NCBI GenBank assembly: GCA_963732905.1
Contig: CAVTBM010000001.1
Location: 620,001-684,000, forward strand
Direction: 5' to 3'
DNA from: DASQZK01 sp963732905
GTDB taxonomy: Bacteria > Bacteroidota > Bacteroidia > Bacteroidales > GCA-2748055
Length of the DNA: 64,000 bases
The notes beneath the pieces were generated by a model. The model ran no database searches and was not told the origin of the DNA. It saw nothing but the letters and a program-made list of their open reading frames with translations. Positions 1 to 8,047 of this stretch are shown in pieces (position 1 is the stretch's first letter; each line of letters starts with the position of its first letter). The position numbers and the translations under genes were made by a program.

Positions 1-534
1 TAGAAACCATTTTGCATTGGGATGGTATTCAATGCCGGCTCTGCCCTGGCGATTAACGGCATTATGATGGATAAAATAAATCTTACCAAGCCTGCCGGAA
101 TCAATGATATTCTTCACAAAACGAAACTTCGGCTGTAGCCTGGAATGCCGGCACGAAGCCTCCAGCACTTTAATATCCGGGAACCTGGAGGAGATGTTCA
201 GCATTTGATCTATCTGTGATTCATCAATGGCTGCCGGCTTTTCAAGAAGGATATGTTTCCCGTATTCGATGCAGTCGAGGAAAATGCCATGGTGTGAGAA
301 GGGGGGTGTGCAGATCATAACCGCGTCTACCTCCGGATCTCTCAGTATGATCTTGTAATCCGTAGTCACTGAAGGAATGTTATATGCTTCCCGGACTTGT
401 TTCAGCTGATCAAAATCTTCTTCCCTGGCACAGGCCCATTTAACCCTGGCGTTTTTGAACAGGGCCAGGTTTTTCAAATGTTCACGGGCGATCATTCCTG
501 AACCGATCATTCCCAGAGTATGCATTTTTGCCAT
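1..534 (-). CDS. Gfo/Idh/MocA family oxidoreductase, N-terminal part (runs off the left edge)
   Basis: Reading the complement from ATG at 534 gives 178 open codons to the window edge. The N-terminus MAKMHTLGMIGSGMIAREH carries the Rossmann glycine motif G-x-G-x-I-A. It is followed by the family signature ICTPPFSHH near residue 90 and ILLEKPAA near residue 110, the E-K-P motif whose Lys is catalytic in this NAD(P)-dependent sugar dehydrogenase family. These enzymes oxidise or epimerise sugars and cyclitols in the cytoplasm; the substrate cannot be told from sequence. The start lies 9 nt downstream of the stop of an alcohol dehydrogenase remnant on the same strand, so they were probably co-transcribed. 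The C-terminal substrate domain is outside the window. Confidence 0.9.
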   Translation of the reverse strand, partial: MAKMHTLGMIGSGMIAREHLKNLALFKNARVKWACAREEDFDQLKQVREAYNIPSVTTDYKIILRDPEVDAVMICTPPFSHHGIFLDCIEYGKHILLEKPAAIDESQIDQMLNISSRFPDIKVLEASCRHSRLQPKFRFVKNIIDSGRLGKIYFIHHNAVNRQGRAGIEYHPNAKWFL

Positions 535-543
535 AAATTCGTT

Positions 544-705
544 TTATAAGGTCCAATCGAAAATAACGCCGATGAAGGTATCTTTCTGGTTTCTCAGTCC
601 ATCGTAAACCTCCCAGGCATTTTCGGGCTTAACGCGATGGGTATAGAAAGGTTCAATATTCAGTTTTTCGTCCCTGATCAGTTCCATAATATATAGGGCC
701 TGAAT
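544..705 (-). pseudogene. C-terminal remnant of a zinc-dependent (sorbitol/threonine-type) alcohol dehydrogenase
   Basis: Complement frame with stop TAA at 546-544 encodes about 50 residues, including ELIRDEKLNIEPFYTHR and ending FIGVIFDWTL. This matches the usual C-terminal end of medium-chain zinc dehydrogenases (a helix ending D/E-G-K-L, then P-x-x-T-H-R, and a final G-V-x-F-D-W). Upstream in this frame a TAA occurs at 708-706, and no catalytic zinc or Rossmann part is present. The fragment begins exactly where the open frame of the upstream sugar symporter loses its homology, so it is a 3-prime gene piece left by a deletion or joined by mis-assembly. It would not be translated as a functional enzyme. 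Confidence 0.7.
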
Positions 706-932
706 TTACACCACCGTATGGACGTGCGGTCGGCAATACTTCCCATGACTGGATCGTTGATCCCGTCGAAGATCCTGACGATGATGAACATGGTTCCGAC
801 AGCCGCCGCAGAGATGCCAAAGGTACCGGTGTAAAATATGGGGAGAAAAAACATCAGAGTCTGCCAGATCATATTCGAGGCAACATCTCCGAGTGCATAC
901 CCGGCTTTTTCTCCGAAAGACAGATTACTCAT
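678..932 (-). pseudogene. GPH-family sugar:cation symporter (MFS), truncated after 84 residues
   Basis: ATG at 932 on the complement starts an 84-residue frame, stop TGA at 680-678. It begins MSNLSFGEKAGYALGDVASN, the usual opening of glycoside-pentoside-hexuronide:cation symporters. It continues through the first two membrane helices and the loop motif GxxxDRT / KFRPYILW that follows helix 2 in this family. Intact members have about 450-500 residues and twelve helices, so about 80% is missing. The frame ends at the point where alcohol dehydrogenase sequence takes over. With the Gfo/Idh dehydrogenase downstream this once formed a sugar import and oxidation operon, divergent from the regulator at 1067. 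Confidence 0.75.
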
Positions 933-991
933 TAAAATGAAATTTCAGACTATATTACGAAAGTGCCGTGAATTGCGGGTGTAAATCATTT

Positions 992-1018
992 GGTCATATT
1001 CAGGTCATTTCAGGTCAT
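992..1018. promoter_or_regulatory. Three GGTCAT direct repeats at helical spacing (possible operator)
   Basis: GGTCAT occurs at 992-997, 1003-1008 and 1013-1018, starts 11 and 10 bp apart, in the 134-bp gap between the divergent symporter remnant (932, minus) and the regulator (1067, plus). One-turn spacing would place all copies on the same DNA face, as in sites for head-to-tail binding proteins. The function is inference from position and periodicity only. Confidence 0.35.
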
Positions 1019-1066
1019 TATTCTGACAGAAGTTTCATATTTTTACCATTAAGTCATTTGGACGTT

Positions 1067-2371
1067 ATGAAAGAAGAACTTTTCACTGTTTTGGCCATCG
1101 ATAAAATTTCCAGAAAAACCGGTTGGGGACCGGTCGATACCTGGACAAATTACAATTATTCGATGCTGGATGACGACATAAAAAAAGTTACCGGGAAAAG
1201 GATAAGCGAATCGACCCTGAAAAGGATGTTCGGCAAAAAGAAAACGCCGGGTGACTTTTATCATCCGCATACCTATACTAAAAATATTCTGGCTGAATAC
1301 CTGGGTTATTCCAGCTGGGATGAGTTCCGGAAGGAGAACCGCCTCGATCTCGAGCAGTACGATGAAGAAACAGAATACGATCTTCATGGTCACGGCCATC
1401 ACAAACAGAGGATATGGCTAACTGTGGCGACGATCCTTTTCGGCATATTCTTCCTGTTCGTGTTTTTCAGAAAACAGATCTTTCCACACCTCTTCAGCAA
1501 CCCGTTGAAAAAATTCGTTTGTGAAAATCCTGTTGGGAAGGCACCCTATACAGCGCTTTTTGATTATGACCTTAGGCCTGCCAGAGACAGTGTGATCGTG
1601 AACTTCGGGAACAATGAAGTCTATTTTCTTTCCCCTGAAAGGAAACTGATCACCGAATTTTACCGTTTCGGGGATTATGCAAACGTTATGGTCACGATGC
1701 ATAAAAGGCTTCTTGCCCAAACGCATATTCATGTACTCACCGACGGCTGGCAGGGGGGGATCTCCCCAAACGACTCTTTGACGGCCTTCGTCCCGTTTAG
1801 TGATCAGAGCATCATACATAATATCGGGCGTTTATTCGTAGAACCGTCAGACCTGGAAAAGACGGGACATCATGCCAACGGCGACTATTATGTTGAATAC
1901 CGTTATTTCGATGAATTCGCGGCTGATATCGATCATATCACCCTCGAGACTATCGTCCGGAACAATACCGCCGAAGGTGGGAAGTTGTGTAATGATATTG
2001 AAATTGTCCTGAAAGGGGAGTATCACGATTTTATCATCAGGTTTCTGGAACCGGGATGTTTCAGGTATGCGCGGTTTTTCGTAGGTGAAAAACATTTTTA
2101 CGGACGGTTTGATAATCTCTCAGAACTTGCCCGTGATGTGTCCGTTTGGAGCGATATTAAAATTGATATTTCGGGCATGGAGGCGAAGATCTATTTTCAG
2201 GGGAAACTTCTACACAGCGAACCTTACACTGAGCGGATGGGAAACCTGAAAGGGATCATCTACCGGTTTTACGGAGACGGATCGGTCGATTATCTGAATC
2301 TGAAGTCGGGTAGGGATGTTATATTAAAGGACGATTTTGGCAAAAGGCTCAGCACCGAAAATCCAACCTGA
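1067..2371 (+). CDS. Membrane-spanning regulator-like protein: N-terminal HTH-like domain, one TM helix, PKD-like and jelly-roll-like periplasmic part
   Basis: 434 residues from ATG 1067; an in-frame ATG at 968 adds 33 residues of non-conserved sequence and is not preferred. Residues 1-95 contain ISESTLKRMFGKKKTPG and then LAEYLGYSSWDEF, a Bacteroidota pattern (S-x-S-T-L-K-R-x-x-G ... LA-x-Y-L-G-Y-x-S-W-x-x-F) seen in predicted HTH proteins. A single hydrophobic helix (about residues 122-146, WLTVATILFGIFFLFVFF) is followed by a probable periplasmic part. That part opens with a PKD-like stretch (GKAPYTALFDYD) and ends with a concanavalin/jelly-roll-like strand pattern. No kinase or receiver domain is present. 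A one-component carbohydrate sensor linking periplasm to DNA is my inference; the neighbouring GH97 and GH2 genes would be natural targets. Confidence 0.75.
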   Translation: MKEELFTVLAIDKISRKTGWGPVDTWTNYNYSMLDDDIKKVTGKRISESTLKRMFGKKKTPGDFYHPHTYTKNILAEYLGYSSWDEFRKENRLDLEQYDEETEYDLHGHGHHKQRIWLTVATILFGIFFLFVFFRKQIFPHLFSNPLKKFVCENPVGKAPYTALFDYDLRPARDSVIVNFGNNEVYFLSPERKLITEFYRFGDYANVMVTMHKRLLAQTHIHVLTDGWQGGISPNDSLTAFVPFSDQSIIHNIGRLFVEPSDLEKTGHHANGDYYVEYRYFDEFAADIDHITLETIVRNNTAEGGKLCNDIEIVLKGEYHDFIIRFLEPGCFRYARFFVGEKHFYGRFDNLSELARDVSVWSDIKIDISGMEAKIYFQGKLLHSEPYTERMGNLKGIIYRFYGDGSVDYLNLKSGRDVILKDDFGKRLSTENPT

Positions 2372-2488
2372 ATTCAGTTCTTCCGGGCTTTGAATCAAAT
2401 TCAATTTCCCCCAGGTGCATATTCATCCCCTGCCTGCTGTAGCTGAGGCCAACGTCGGAACCCGGTGGATACCCTCAGGTATGAGTGA

Positions 2489-4456
2489 TCACTGTTTGTC
2501 GAATACCATGATGAACCCGCCGTATTTTGGCATATCCATCGTTATTTCACTGCCACCGTCATAGGTGAGTGTGTCTGTATTGAATGATCGCGGAGTATCC
2601 CCGTCTTTATAAAGCTGAACGCTGTAGTTCCCTTCACCGAGGAAGCCGGGTGTGAATTTTACACTTCGTCCTTCCTGTTCACCGGTAATTCCGGCAACAT
2701 ACCACGTATCTCCCTTCTGACGGGCGAGAACGGCAAATTTACCCGGGTAACCGTCGATAAACCGTGTATCGTCCCAGGTTACCGGGACAGATTTCAGAAA
2801 GTCGATCACTGCCAGGGGCTGGGCTTCATAGCTTTCGTACCTGTCGGCGAAATGCTGAATGCCGCTTTCAAAAATGACGGAGAGGGCCAGTTCATGGGCA
2901 TCGGTGGTGAGATGAGCTGTTTCCGGAGTATAGTCAGAAAAGGTCACAGGGGTGTAATCCATCGGGCCGAGAACATTCCGTGTGAACGGATAGATTGTAT
3001 TCAGCTTAAGGGCCTGCCGGGGAAATTGCCTTGAGCCGTAAAGCTCGGCTCCCCGAACTCCTTCCATGGTGACATAGTTAGGATAAGTGCGTGTCCAGCC
3101 CCGGGGGATAGTGCATCCGTGGGTGTCAAGCAGAAGATGATATTTTGCGGCGTCAAGGGCAATGTCCTGGTAAAGCTTCATGATCGCAGGTTTTTCACCC
3201 TGGAAAAAATCGACTTTAATACCTTTGATACCCATCTTGCTGATGCGCTGCATCTCACGGTCACGGATCTGCGGGTCGAACATCAGATCACGGGGACCTG
3301 CATCCATGACCTTCGTATGAGGTCCGCCACTGTTATACCAGATGGTGAGGCCGACACCCTTGCTTTTGGCATACCCGGCCAGTTCTTCGAGTGTCCCTCC
3401 TTCCATTTTATCCCAGTCTGCATCAACGAGGGAGTACTTCCAGCCCATCCTGGCGGAGAAATCGACGAAGGCTTTCAGTTTCTTATAATTTCGTCCGCTG
3501 GTATGATCCGACCACCAGCTCCACGAAGATTTCCCGGGTTTGATCCAGTCCGTATCACTGATCACAGAAGGACGGGCCAGGCTGTTGACCATGTTGGATT
3601 CAACGATGGGGGCGAGGGTTTCACCAACCAGGATGAACCGCCACGGGGTTTGAAAGGGGAGACTGACTTCAGGGTCCACGTTTCCATACCCGTAATTTTC
3701 CCAGTCACCCGGGAAACGCAGGTGGTATTTCCCTCCGTCACAATCGGCGGCGAGATGAGTTCCACAGTAATCATACAGTCCGGCTTCAGAAACCAGCATC
3801 CATAAGCCAGAGGTATTGAACAATGCCGGGAAGCCCCAGCCTGTAGTCATGGGCGGAGGCGTGCCTATGGCCATATTATCCTTATAACCATATTCATATG
3901 CAGGAGACCAGGTGCCCAGCGTATCGTAGGGCTGAATCCATGCTTTTCCCTCAGGATTGACATAAAACCCCGTATTTTCCCCGGTGATCGTCACTTTCTT
4001 TTCCTTACTTCCTGCCTCTGTGGGGAAGGCATAGCTGAAAGCCACGCCGTCATTATAAGCCCGGAGAATAAGGTCCATATCCTTTCCCTCTGTATTTTTG
4101 AATGACAACGTAAGCTCATTATAATCCGCTTTGTTTTTCAACCGCTTACCTACAAGCATCGTATATTCTTCCGTTTTGGTTTCAGGACCCTTCATCCCGG
4201 TGAACCTGAGATTGTGTACAAATCCCGCATCACTGCGGGTGATACCAAGTGGGGAAGGTTCAATAGCCGTTTTGGAATCATCTGCAGACAGGTATTTCAC
4301 ACTATAGGCCAGTGCTGCTGAATCTCTTCCGGCATTTTCGGAAACGATCATTTTCAGATTTCCGGAAGGGGAGGTCAGTGACCACTCCCGGGGTTGCTTT
4401 GTGCATGACACTGCAACGAGTAATACCGTAAGAAGGAGGAACAGATTATGTCTCAT
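2489..4456 (-). CDS. Glycoside hydrolase family 97, retaining alpha-galactosidase-like subgroup, lipoprotein
   Basis: 655 residues, usual GH97 length. The signal ends in VAVSC, a lipobox with Cys18, so it is probably lipid-anchored. The N-terminal beta-super-sandwich covers about residues 20-280 (SPSGNLKMIVSE, TGWGFPALF). The catalytic barrel contains SWWSDHTSGRNY, LVDADWD, IWYNSGGPH, GIKVDFFQGEK and TMEGVRGAELYG. GH97 has an inverting SusB-like group that uses Glu bases and a retaining group with an Asp nucleophile. Asp416 in IKVDFF and Glu471 in VRGAE sit where the retaining Bacteroides alpha-galactosidase has its nucleophile and acid/base, so alpha-galactosidase is favoured over alpha-glucosidase. 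It is convergent with the regulator at 1067 and divergent from the GH2 gene, consistent with joint use on a galactose-containing glycan. Confidence 0.92.
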   Translation of the reverse strand: MRHNLFLLLTVLLVAVSCTKQPREWSLTSPSGNLKMIVSENAGRDSAALAYSVKYLSADDSKTAIEPSPLGITRSDAGFVHNLRFTGMKGPETKTEEYTMLVGKRLKNKADYNELTLSFKNTEGKDMDLILRAYNDGVAFSYAFPTEAGSKEKKVTITGENTGFYVNPEGKAWIQPYDTLGTWSPAYEYGYKDNMAIGTPPPMTTGWGFPALFNTSGLWMLVSEAGLYDYCGTHLAADCDGGKYHLRFPGDWENYGYGNVDPEVSLPFQTPWRFILVGETLAPIVESNMVNSLARPSVISDTDWIKPGKSSWSWWSDHTSGRNYKKLKAFVDFSARMGWKYSLVDADWDKMEGGTLEELAGYAKSKGVGLTIWYNSGGPHTKVMDAGPRDLMFDPQIRDREMQRISKMGIKGIKVDFFQGEKPAIMKLYQDIALDAAKYHLLLDTHGCTIPRGWTRTYPNYVTMEGVRGAELYGSRQFPRQALKLNTIYPFTRNVLGPMDYTPVTFSDYTPETAHLTTDAHELALSVIFESGIQHFADRYESYEAQPLAVIDFLKSVPVTWDDTRFIDGYPGKFAVLARQKGDTWYVAGITGEQEGRSVKFTPGFLGEGNYSVQLYKDGDTPRSFNTDTLTYDGGSEITMDMPKYGGFIMVFDKQ

Positions 4457-4520
4457 GTTGGTAAGGATTGGTTATTTCTCCTCAAAAATAGAAAAAAATC
4501 ATTACGCCTGCCTGCTGTCT

Positions 4521-4551
4521 TTGCTTACAATCAAAACAATTCATAGCTTTA
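4521..4551 (+). promoter_or_regulatory. Candidate Bacteroidota housekeeping promoter for the GH2 gene
   Basis: TTG at 4521-4523 and TAGCTTTA at 4544-4551 are separated by 20 bp. This fits the Bacteroidota sigma-ABfr pattern TTG-N19-21-TAnnTTTG with one mismatch in the last position. It lies about 50 bp before the chosen ATG at 4598, in the gap between the divergent GH97 and GH2 genes. Confidence 0.5.
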
Positions 4552-4597
4552 AGGAATGATATTTTTTAACATTCTTGATCTTCTCAATCCAACGGCT

Positions 4598-7030
4598 ATG
4601 AAAAAACGATTGATTCTCATCCCGGCCATGGCATTAATAGTACTGTCTATGCTGTTTACCGGCTGCCGGAATGCTGACCGCCTTGAACGGTCCAACCTGA
4701 ATTTTGATGGCGGATGGAAATTCAGCCTTGCTGCAACCGATGCAGCTTCAGATCCTTCATTTGATGATTCCGGCTGGCGTGTACTGGACCTGCCTCACGA
4801 CTGGAGTATTGAGGGTTCTTTTAGTCCCGACAATCCTTCCGGCGTTGGAGGGGGAGCTCTCCCCGGAGGTATCGGGTGGTACCGCAAATCGTTCAGCCTG
4901 AAAGATGAGTACAGGTCAAAACGGGCATTTATTGAATTTGACGGGGTATATATGAACAGCGAAGTATGGTTGAACGGTCATAAACTGGGGGTTAGACCAT
5001 ACGGCTATATTTCATTCAGGTATGAGATGAGCCCTTACCTCCATTTCGGAGATTCGGTAAACGTGGTCGCAGTAAAAGTCGATAACTCCATGCAGCCCAA
5101 TTCCCGATGGTATTCGGGATCGGGGATTTACCGTGATGTCAGACTTCTTTTCACTGATCCTATCAGCGTTGATGAATGGGGAACGTTTGTCCGTTCCAAT
5201 GAGGTCCGTAAAAAACTGGCCAGTCTGACTATTGATACACGCATTATGAATGCTTCTCCCGACAGTGAGAAGATACAGCTTAAGACACTGATCTATGATG
5301 AAAGGGGCCGGAAAGTTTCGGAAACGGCAACGGATGGTGTAGTACAAAAAGATTCCGTAATCCTGTTCACCCAGAACCTGGATGTACCGAATCCCGTTCT
5401 CTGGTCTGTTGAAACCCCCAATCTTTACACTCTGGTTTCTGAAGTAAGCTATCATGGCCGTAAACGGGATAATTACAAAACACGCTTCGGTATCCGCTCT
5501 TTTAATTTTGACCCTGAAAAAGGATTTTTTCTCAATGGTAAGCATGTCAAGATCCGGGGAGTTTGTGATCATCACGACCTGGGTCCCTTAGGTGCTGCCG
5601 TGAACAGACGGGCGCTTCAACGGCAGCTTGAACTTCTGAAAGCTATGGGATGTAACAGTATCCGGACCTCGCACAATCCTCCTGCCCCTGAATTACTGGA
5701 CCTCTGCGATGAGATGGGTTTTATCGTTATGGATGAAGCATTTGATATGTGGGCGGAAGCCAAAACAAAATACGACTACCATCTGTACTGGGATGAATGG
5801 CATGCAAGGGATCTCTCAGACTTTATCAGGCGCGACAGGAATCATCCTTCGGTTATCATCTGGAGTATCGGAAATGAGATCCTTGAACAATGGGACAGTA
5901 CCGGGACAAAAATTGCAACTGAACTTTCACAGATCGTAAAAAACCTGGATCCGACACGGCCGGTAACCTCGGCGTTCAATTATCCTGAACCGGAAAATTA
6001 TATTATCCGTTCAGGTGACATGGACCTGATCGGTTACAATTACCACCAGCAACAGTATGCTGAGTTCCCCCTTGTCTTCCCGGGAGCAAAGTTCATTGCC
6101 AGTGAAACCACCTCTGCCCTGGCAACCAGAGGTCATTACGACATGCCATCGGACAGTATCCGGCGCTGGCCGGTCAGATGGGATATACCTTTTATTTCAG
6201 GCAATCCCGGCAATACCTGTTCCTCCTATGATAACTGCAGTGCGCCATGGGGATCCACTCATGAGGAGACTCTGAAGGTCATTGAGAAGTATGATTTCCT
6301 TTCCGGAATGTATGTCTGGACCGGTTTCGATTATCTCGGGGAACCGACACCTTACGGATGGCCTTCAAGAAGTTCATATTTTGGTATTCTGGATCTGTGC
6401 GGATTTCCGAAAGATGCCTATTACCTCTACAAGGGGGAATGGACAGGGGAACCTGTGCTTCATCTCTTTCCGCACTGGAACTGGCAGGAAGGTCAAGTCA
6501 TAGATGTGTGGGCTTATACCAATTGCGACAGCGCCTCCCTGTTCCTGAACGGTAAAGCATTGGGGACGAGGAGCAGGGAGAATGATGCCATGCACCTGAT
6601 GTGGAGAGAGATATGGTCACCTGGTGAGCTGGTTTGTGTGGGTTTCAAAGATGGAAAGCAGATCCTTACCGACACCGTGAGAACAGCGGGTGAGGCTGCA
6701 AAAATCGTCCTAGTTCCTGACCGGAATGTCATTAAGGCAGGAGGAGAGGATCTTTCGTTTGTTGAAGTCAGGGTGGTGGATAAAGACGGGAATATGGTAC
6801 CTGATGCCGGTAACCTCGTAAAATTTGATATTAGCGGGCCCGGGAGTATGGCTGCGGTTGGCAATGGCGATCAGACCAGTCATGAATCTTTCAGGGCGAT
6901 GGAGCGACATGCCTTTAACGGCTTATGCCTTGCAGTGATCCGTTCAGGGAAAAATACGGGGAATATTGAGGTAAAAGCCTCCTCCGAAGGCATTGACGGT
7001 AGCACAACGCAGATCCGGGTAAGGAGATAA
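4598..7030 (+). CDS. Glycoside hydrolase family 2 (beta-galactosidase-like) lipoprotein
   Basis: 810 residues from ATG 4598, chosen because MKKRLILIPAMALIVLSMLF-TGC forms a lipoprotein signal with a lipobox Cys; an in-frame ATG at 4556 would bury it. Sugar-binding domain residues 25-190 (WRVLDLPHDW, WYSGSGIYRDV) is followed by the Ig-like GH2 domain. The TIM barrel carries RTSHNPPAPELL, acid/base Glu427 in SIGNEI and the probable nucleophile Glu503 in FIASET. The tail has a DUF4982-like domain and a final Ig/invasin-like domain (ISGPGSMAAVGNGD). The architecture is typical of periplasmic or surface Bacteroidota beta-galactosidases. Exact specificity (galactoside, glucuronide, mannoside) is not readable; galactoside is most likely given the GH97 partner. 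Confidence 0.92.
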   Translation: MKKRLILIPAMALIVLSMLFTGCRNADRLERSNLNFDGGWKFSLAATDAASDPSFDDSGWRVLDLPHDWSIEGSFSPDNPSGVGGGALPGGIGWYRKSFSLKDEYRSKRAFIEFDGVYMNSEVWLNGHKLGVRPYGYISFRYEMSPYLHFGDSVNVVAVKVDNSMQPNSRWYSGSGIYRDVRLLFTDPISVDEWGTFVRSNEVRKKLASLTIDTRIMNASPDSEKIQLKTLIYDERGRKVSETATDGVVQKDSVILFTQNLDVPNPVLWSVETPNLYTLVSEVSYHGRKRDNYKTRFGIRSFNFDPEKGFFLNGKHVKIRGVCDHHDLGPLGAAVNRRALQRQLELLKAMGCNSIRTSHNPPAPELLDLCDEMGFIVMDEAFDMWAEAKTKYDYHLYWDEWHARDLSDFIRRDRNHPSVIIWSIGNEILEQWDSTGTKIATELSQIVKNLDPTRPVTSAFNYPEPENYIIRSGDMDLIGYNYHQQQYAEFPLVFPGAKFIASETTSALATRGHYDMPSDSIRRWPVRWDIPFISGNPGNTCSSYDNCSAPWGSTHEETLKVIEKYDFLSGMYVWTGFDYLGEPTPYGWPSRSSYFGILDLCGFPKDAYYLYKGEWTGEPVLHLFPHWNWQEGQVIDVWAYTNCDSASLFLNGKALGTRSRENDAMHLMWREIWSPGELVCVGFKDGKQILTDTVRTAGEAAKIVLVPDRNVIKAGGEDLSFVEVRVVDKDGNMVPDAGNLVKFDISGPGSMAAVGNGDQTSHESFRAMERHAFNGLCLAVIRSGKNTGNIEVKASSEGIDGSTTQIRVRR

Positions 7031-7120
7031 CTCTTTTCTCAACATGTTTCCTTACTACTGACCGACCTTAAAAAAGGGCATCGTGATCTTTTTGCCCTAT
7101 GGTTTCCCCTGCATAAAAAA

Positions 7121-7153
7121 GAGGCTGTCTAAAAAACCTTTTTAGACAGCCTC
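7121..7153. terminator. Bidirectional intrinsic terminator
   Basis: A perfect 15-bp stem (7121-7135 with 7139-7153) and a 3-nt loop lie between the convergent GH2 gene (ends 7030) and the small secreted protein gene (ends 7207). The lower stem is GAGGCTGTCT and the upper stem is an A5/T5 pairing, so it gives GC-rich base plus T-rich tracts in both directions. Confidence 0.75.
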
Positions 7154-7206
7154 CTCCTCTTCATAAGCTGGCTTGTTAAGATTCCTTGAAGGAATAGTTT
7201 CGTTGT

Positions 7207-7734
7207 TTACTTTTTATCATATACCAGTGTCGAATGTCTTTCGCCTCTTTGCGAACTTACATTCAGGTCTATGTTGAGTGTTTTACCATCGGCACCCATT
7301 GTCCATACCTCCACACTTTTTGATTCAAAACTCTGTCCGTTTCTGTCAAATTTAGAGTTAGTCGTGATGGTCAGTGTTTTGCCGTCTGTCGACCAGGTAA
7401 GAACTGATTTTGAAGTCCGGTTTCCCATTGAATTGTCACATTCTTTGCCATCGAGAGTGTACTTGCCGGTCATGGTACGTTCCTCCCCGTCCCGGTTGGT
7501 CGTCGTTCTGTCAATAGTGAGATTATTTCCCTCCTGTGTGATTTTAAGGGATTTAGCAATGCCAAATCCGCCACCACCAATATCACTTTTCGAATCATTC
7601 ATGGTCCACTGACCCGAAAAATTAACTTTGCCCGGAGCCGTTGAAGCTTTTAGAGGAACAGACAAACTAAACACAACCAGTAAAAACCCCAGCTTCTGCA
7701 AGCCACGATTGAAATTGCTGAATATTGTTCTCAT
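7207..7734 (-). CDS. Small secreted beta-rich protein of unknown function
   Basis: 175 residues. A long N-terminal signal (hydrophobic LGFLLVVFSLSVPL, likely cut after LKA near residue 30) is followed by FSGQWTMNDSKSD and repeated beta-strand patterns (LKITQEGNNLTIDRT, TGKYTLDGKE, KTLTITTNSKFD, KTLNIDLNV). The W-x-x-N-x-x-K-S start and alternating strands resemble lipocalin-like Bacteroidota proteins found next to many unrelated genes. There are no catalytic motifs and no lipobox. It stands alone between the terminator and the creatininase-family gene, and I do not assign a function. Confidence 0.8.
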   Translation of the reverse strand: MRTIFSNFNRGLQKLGFLLVVFSLSVPLKASTAPGKVNFSGQWTMNDSKSDIGGGGFGIAKSLKITQEGNNLTIDRTTTNRDGEERTMTGKYTLDGKECDNSMGNRTSKSVLTWSTDGKTLTITTNSKFDRNGQSFESKSVEVWTMGADGKTLNIDLNVSSQRGERHSTLVYDKK

Positions 7735-8047
7735 AATGATAAGAGTTTGAAGTTATACGAAGGTTTAGACAACTGGTAAGTTACATATATTCCTCAGAAA
7801 GAGCAATTTTTGTTAAGTTCAGATATATTGTCAGTCACCATCACACCGGGAAGATGGCTGGCATGGTGCGATTCTATACATGACATGGTGCAGGAGGATA
7901 GCAGTACCACCGGATGGTCCCGGGGAAGTGCCTGAAAAATGCATCAAAAAACAGGTTCCGTCAAACAGAAACATGCTCAACCATTATTTTCAGCAGCTGA
8001 CGAAGTAAACTGAAGAGCAAACGGGTCTGGATAATTGCAAGGTTTTT
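7735..8047. other. Intergenic stretch, 313 bp, nothing recognised
   Basis: This lies between the start of the small secreted protein (7734, minus) and the end of the creatininase-family gene (8048). I found no open frame with coding character. The octamer CATGGTGC appears twice (near 7860 and 7880), too little to call a site. It presumably holds the promoter of the 7734 gene. Confidence 0.4.

Noticed and set aside
3119..3805. 228-codon frame antisense to the GH97 gene
   Set aside because: A shadow frame of a well-supported enzyme; nothing in its sequence resembles a protein family.
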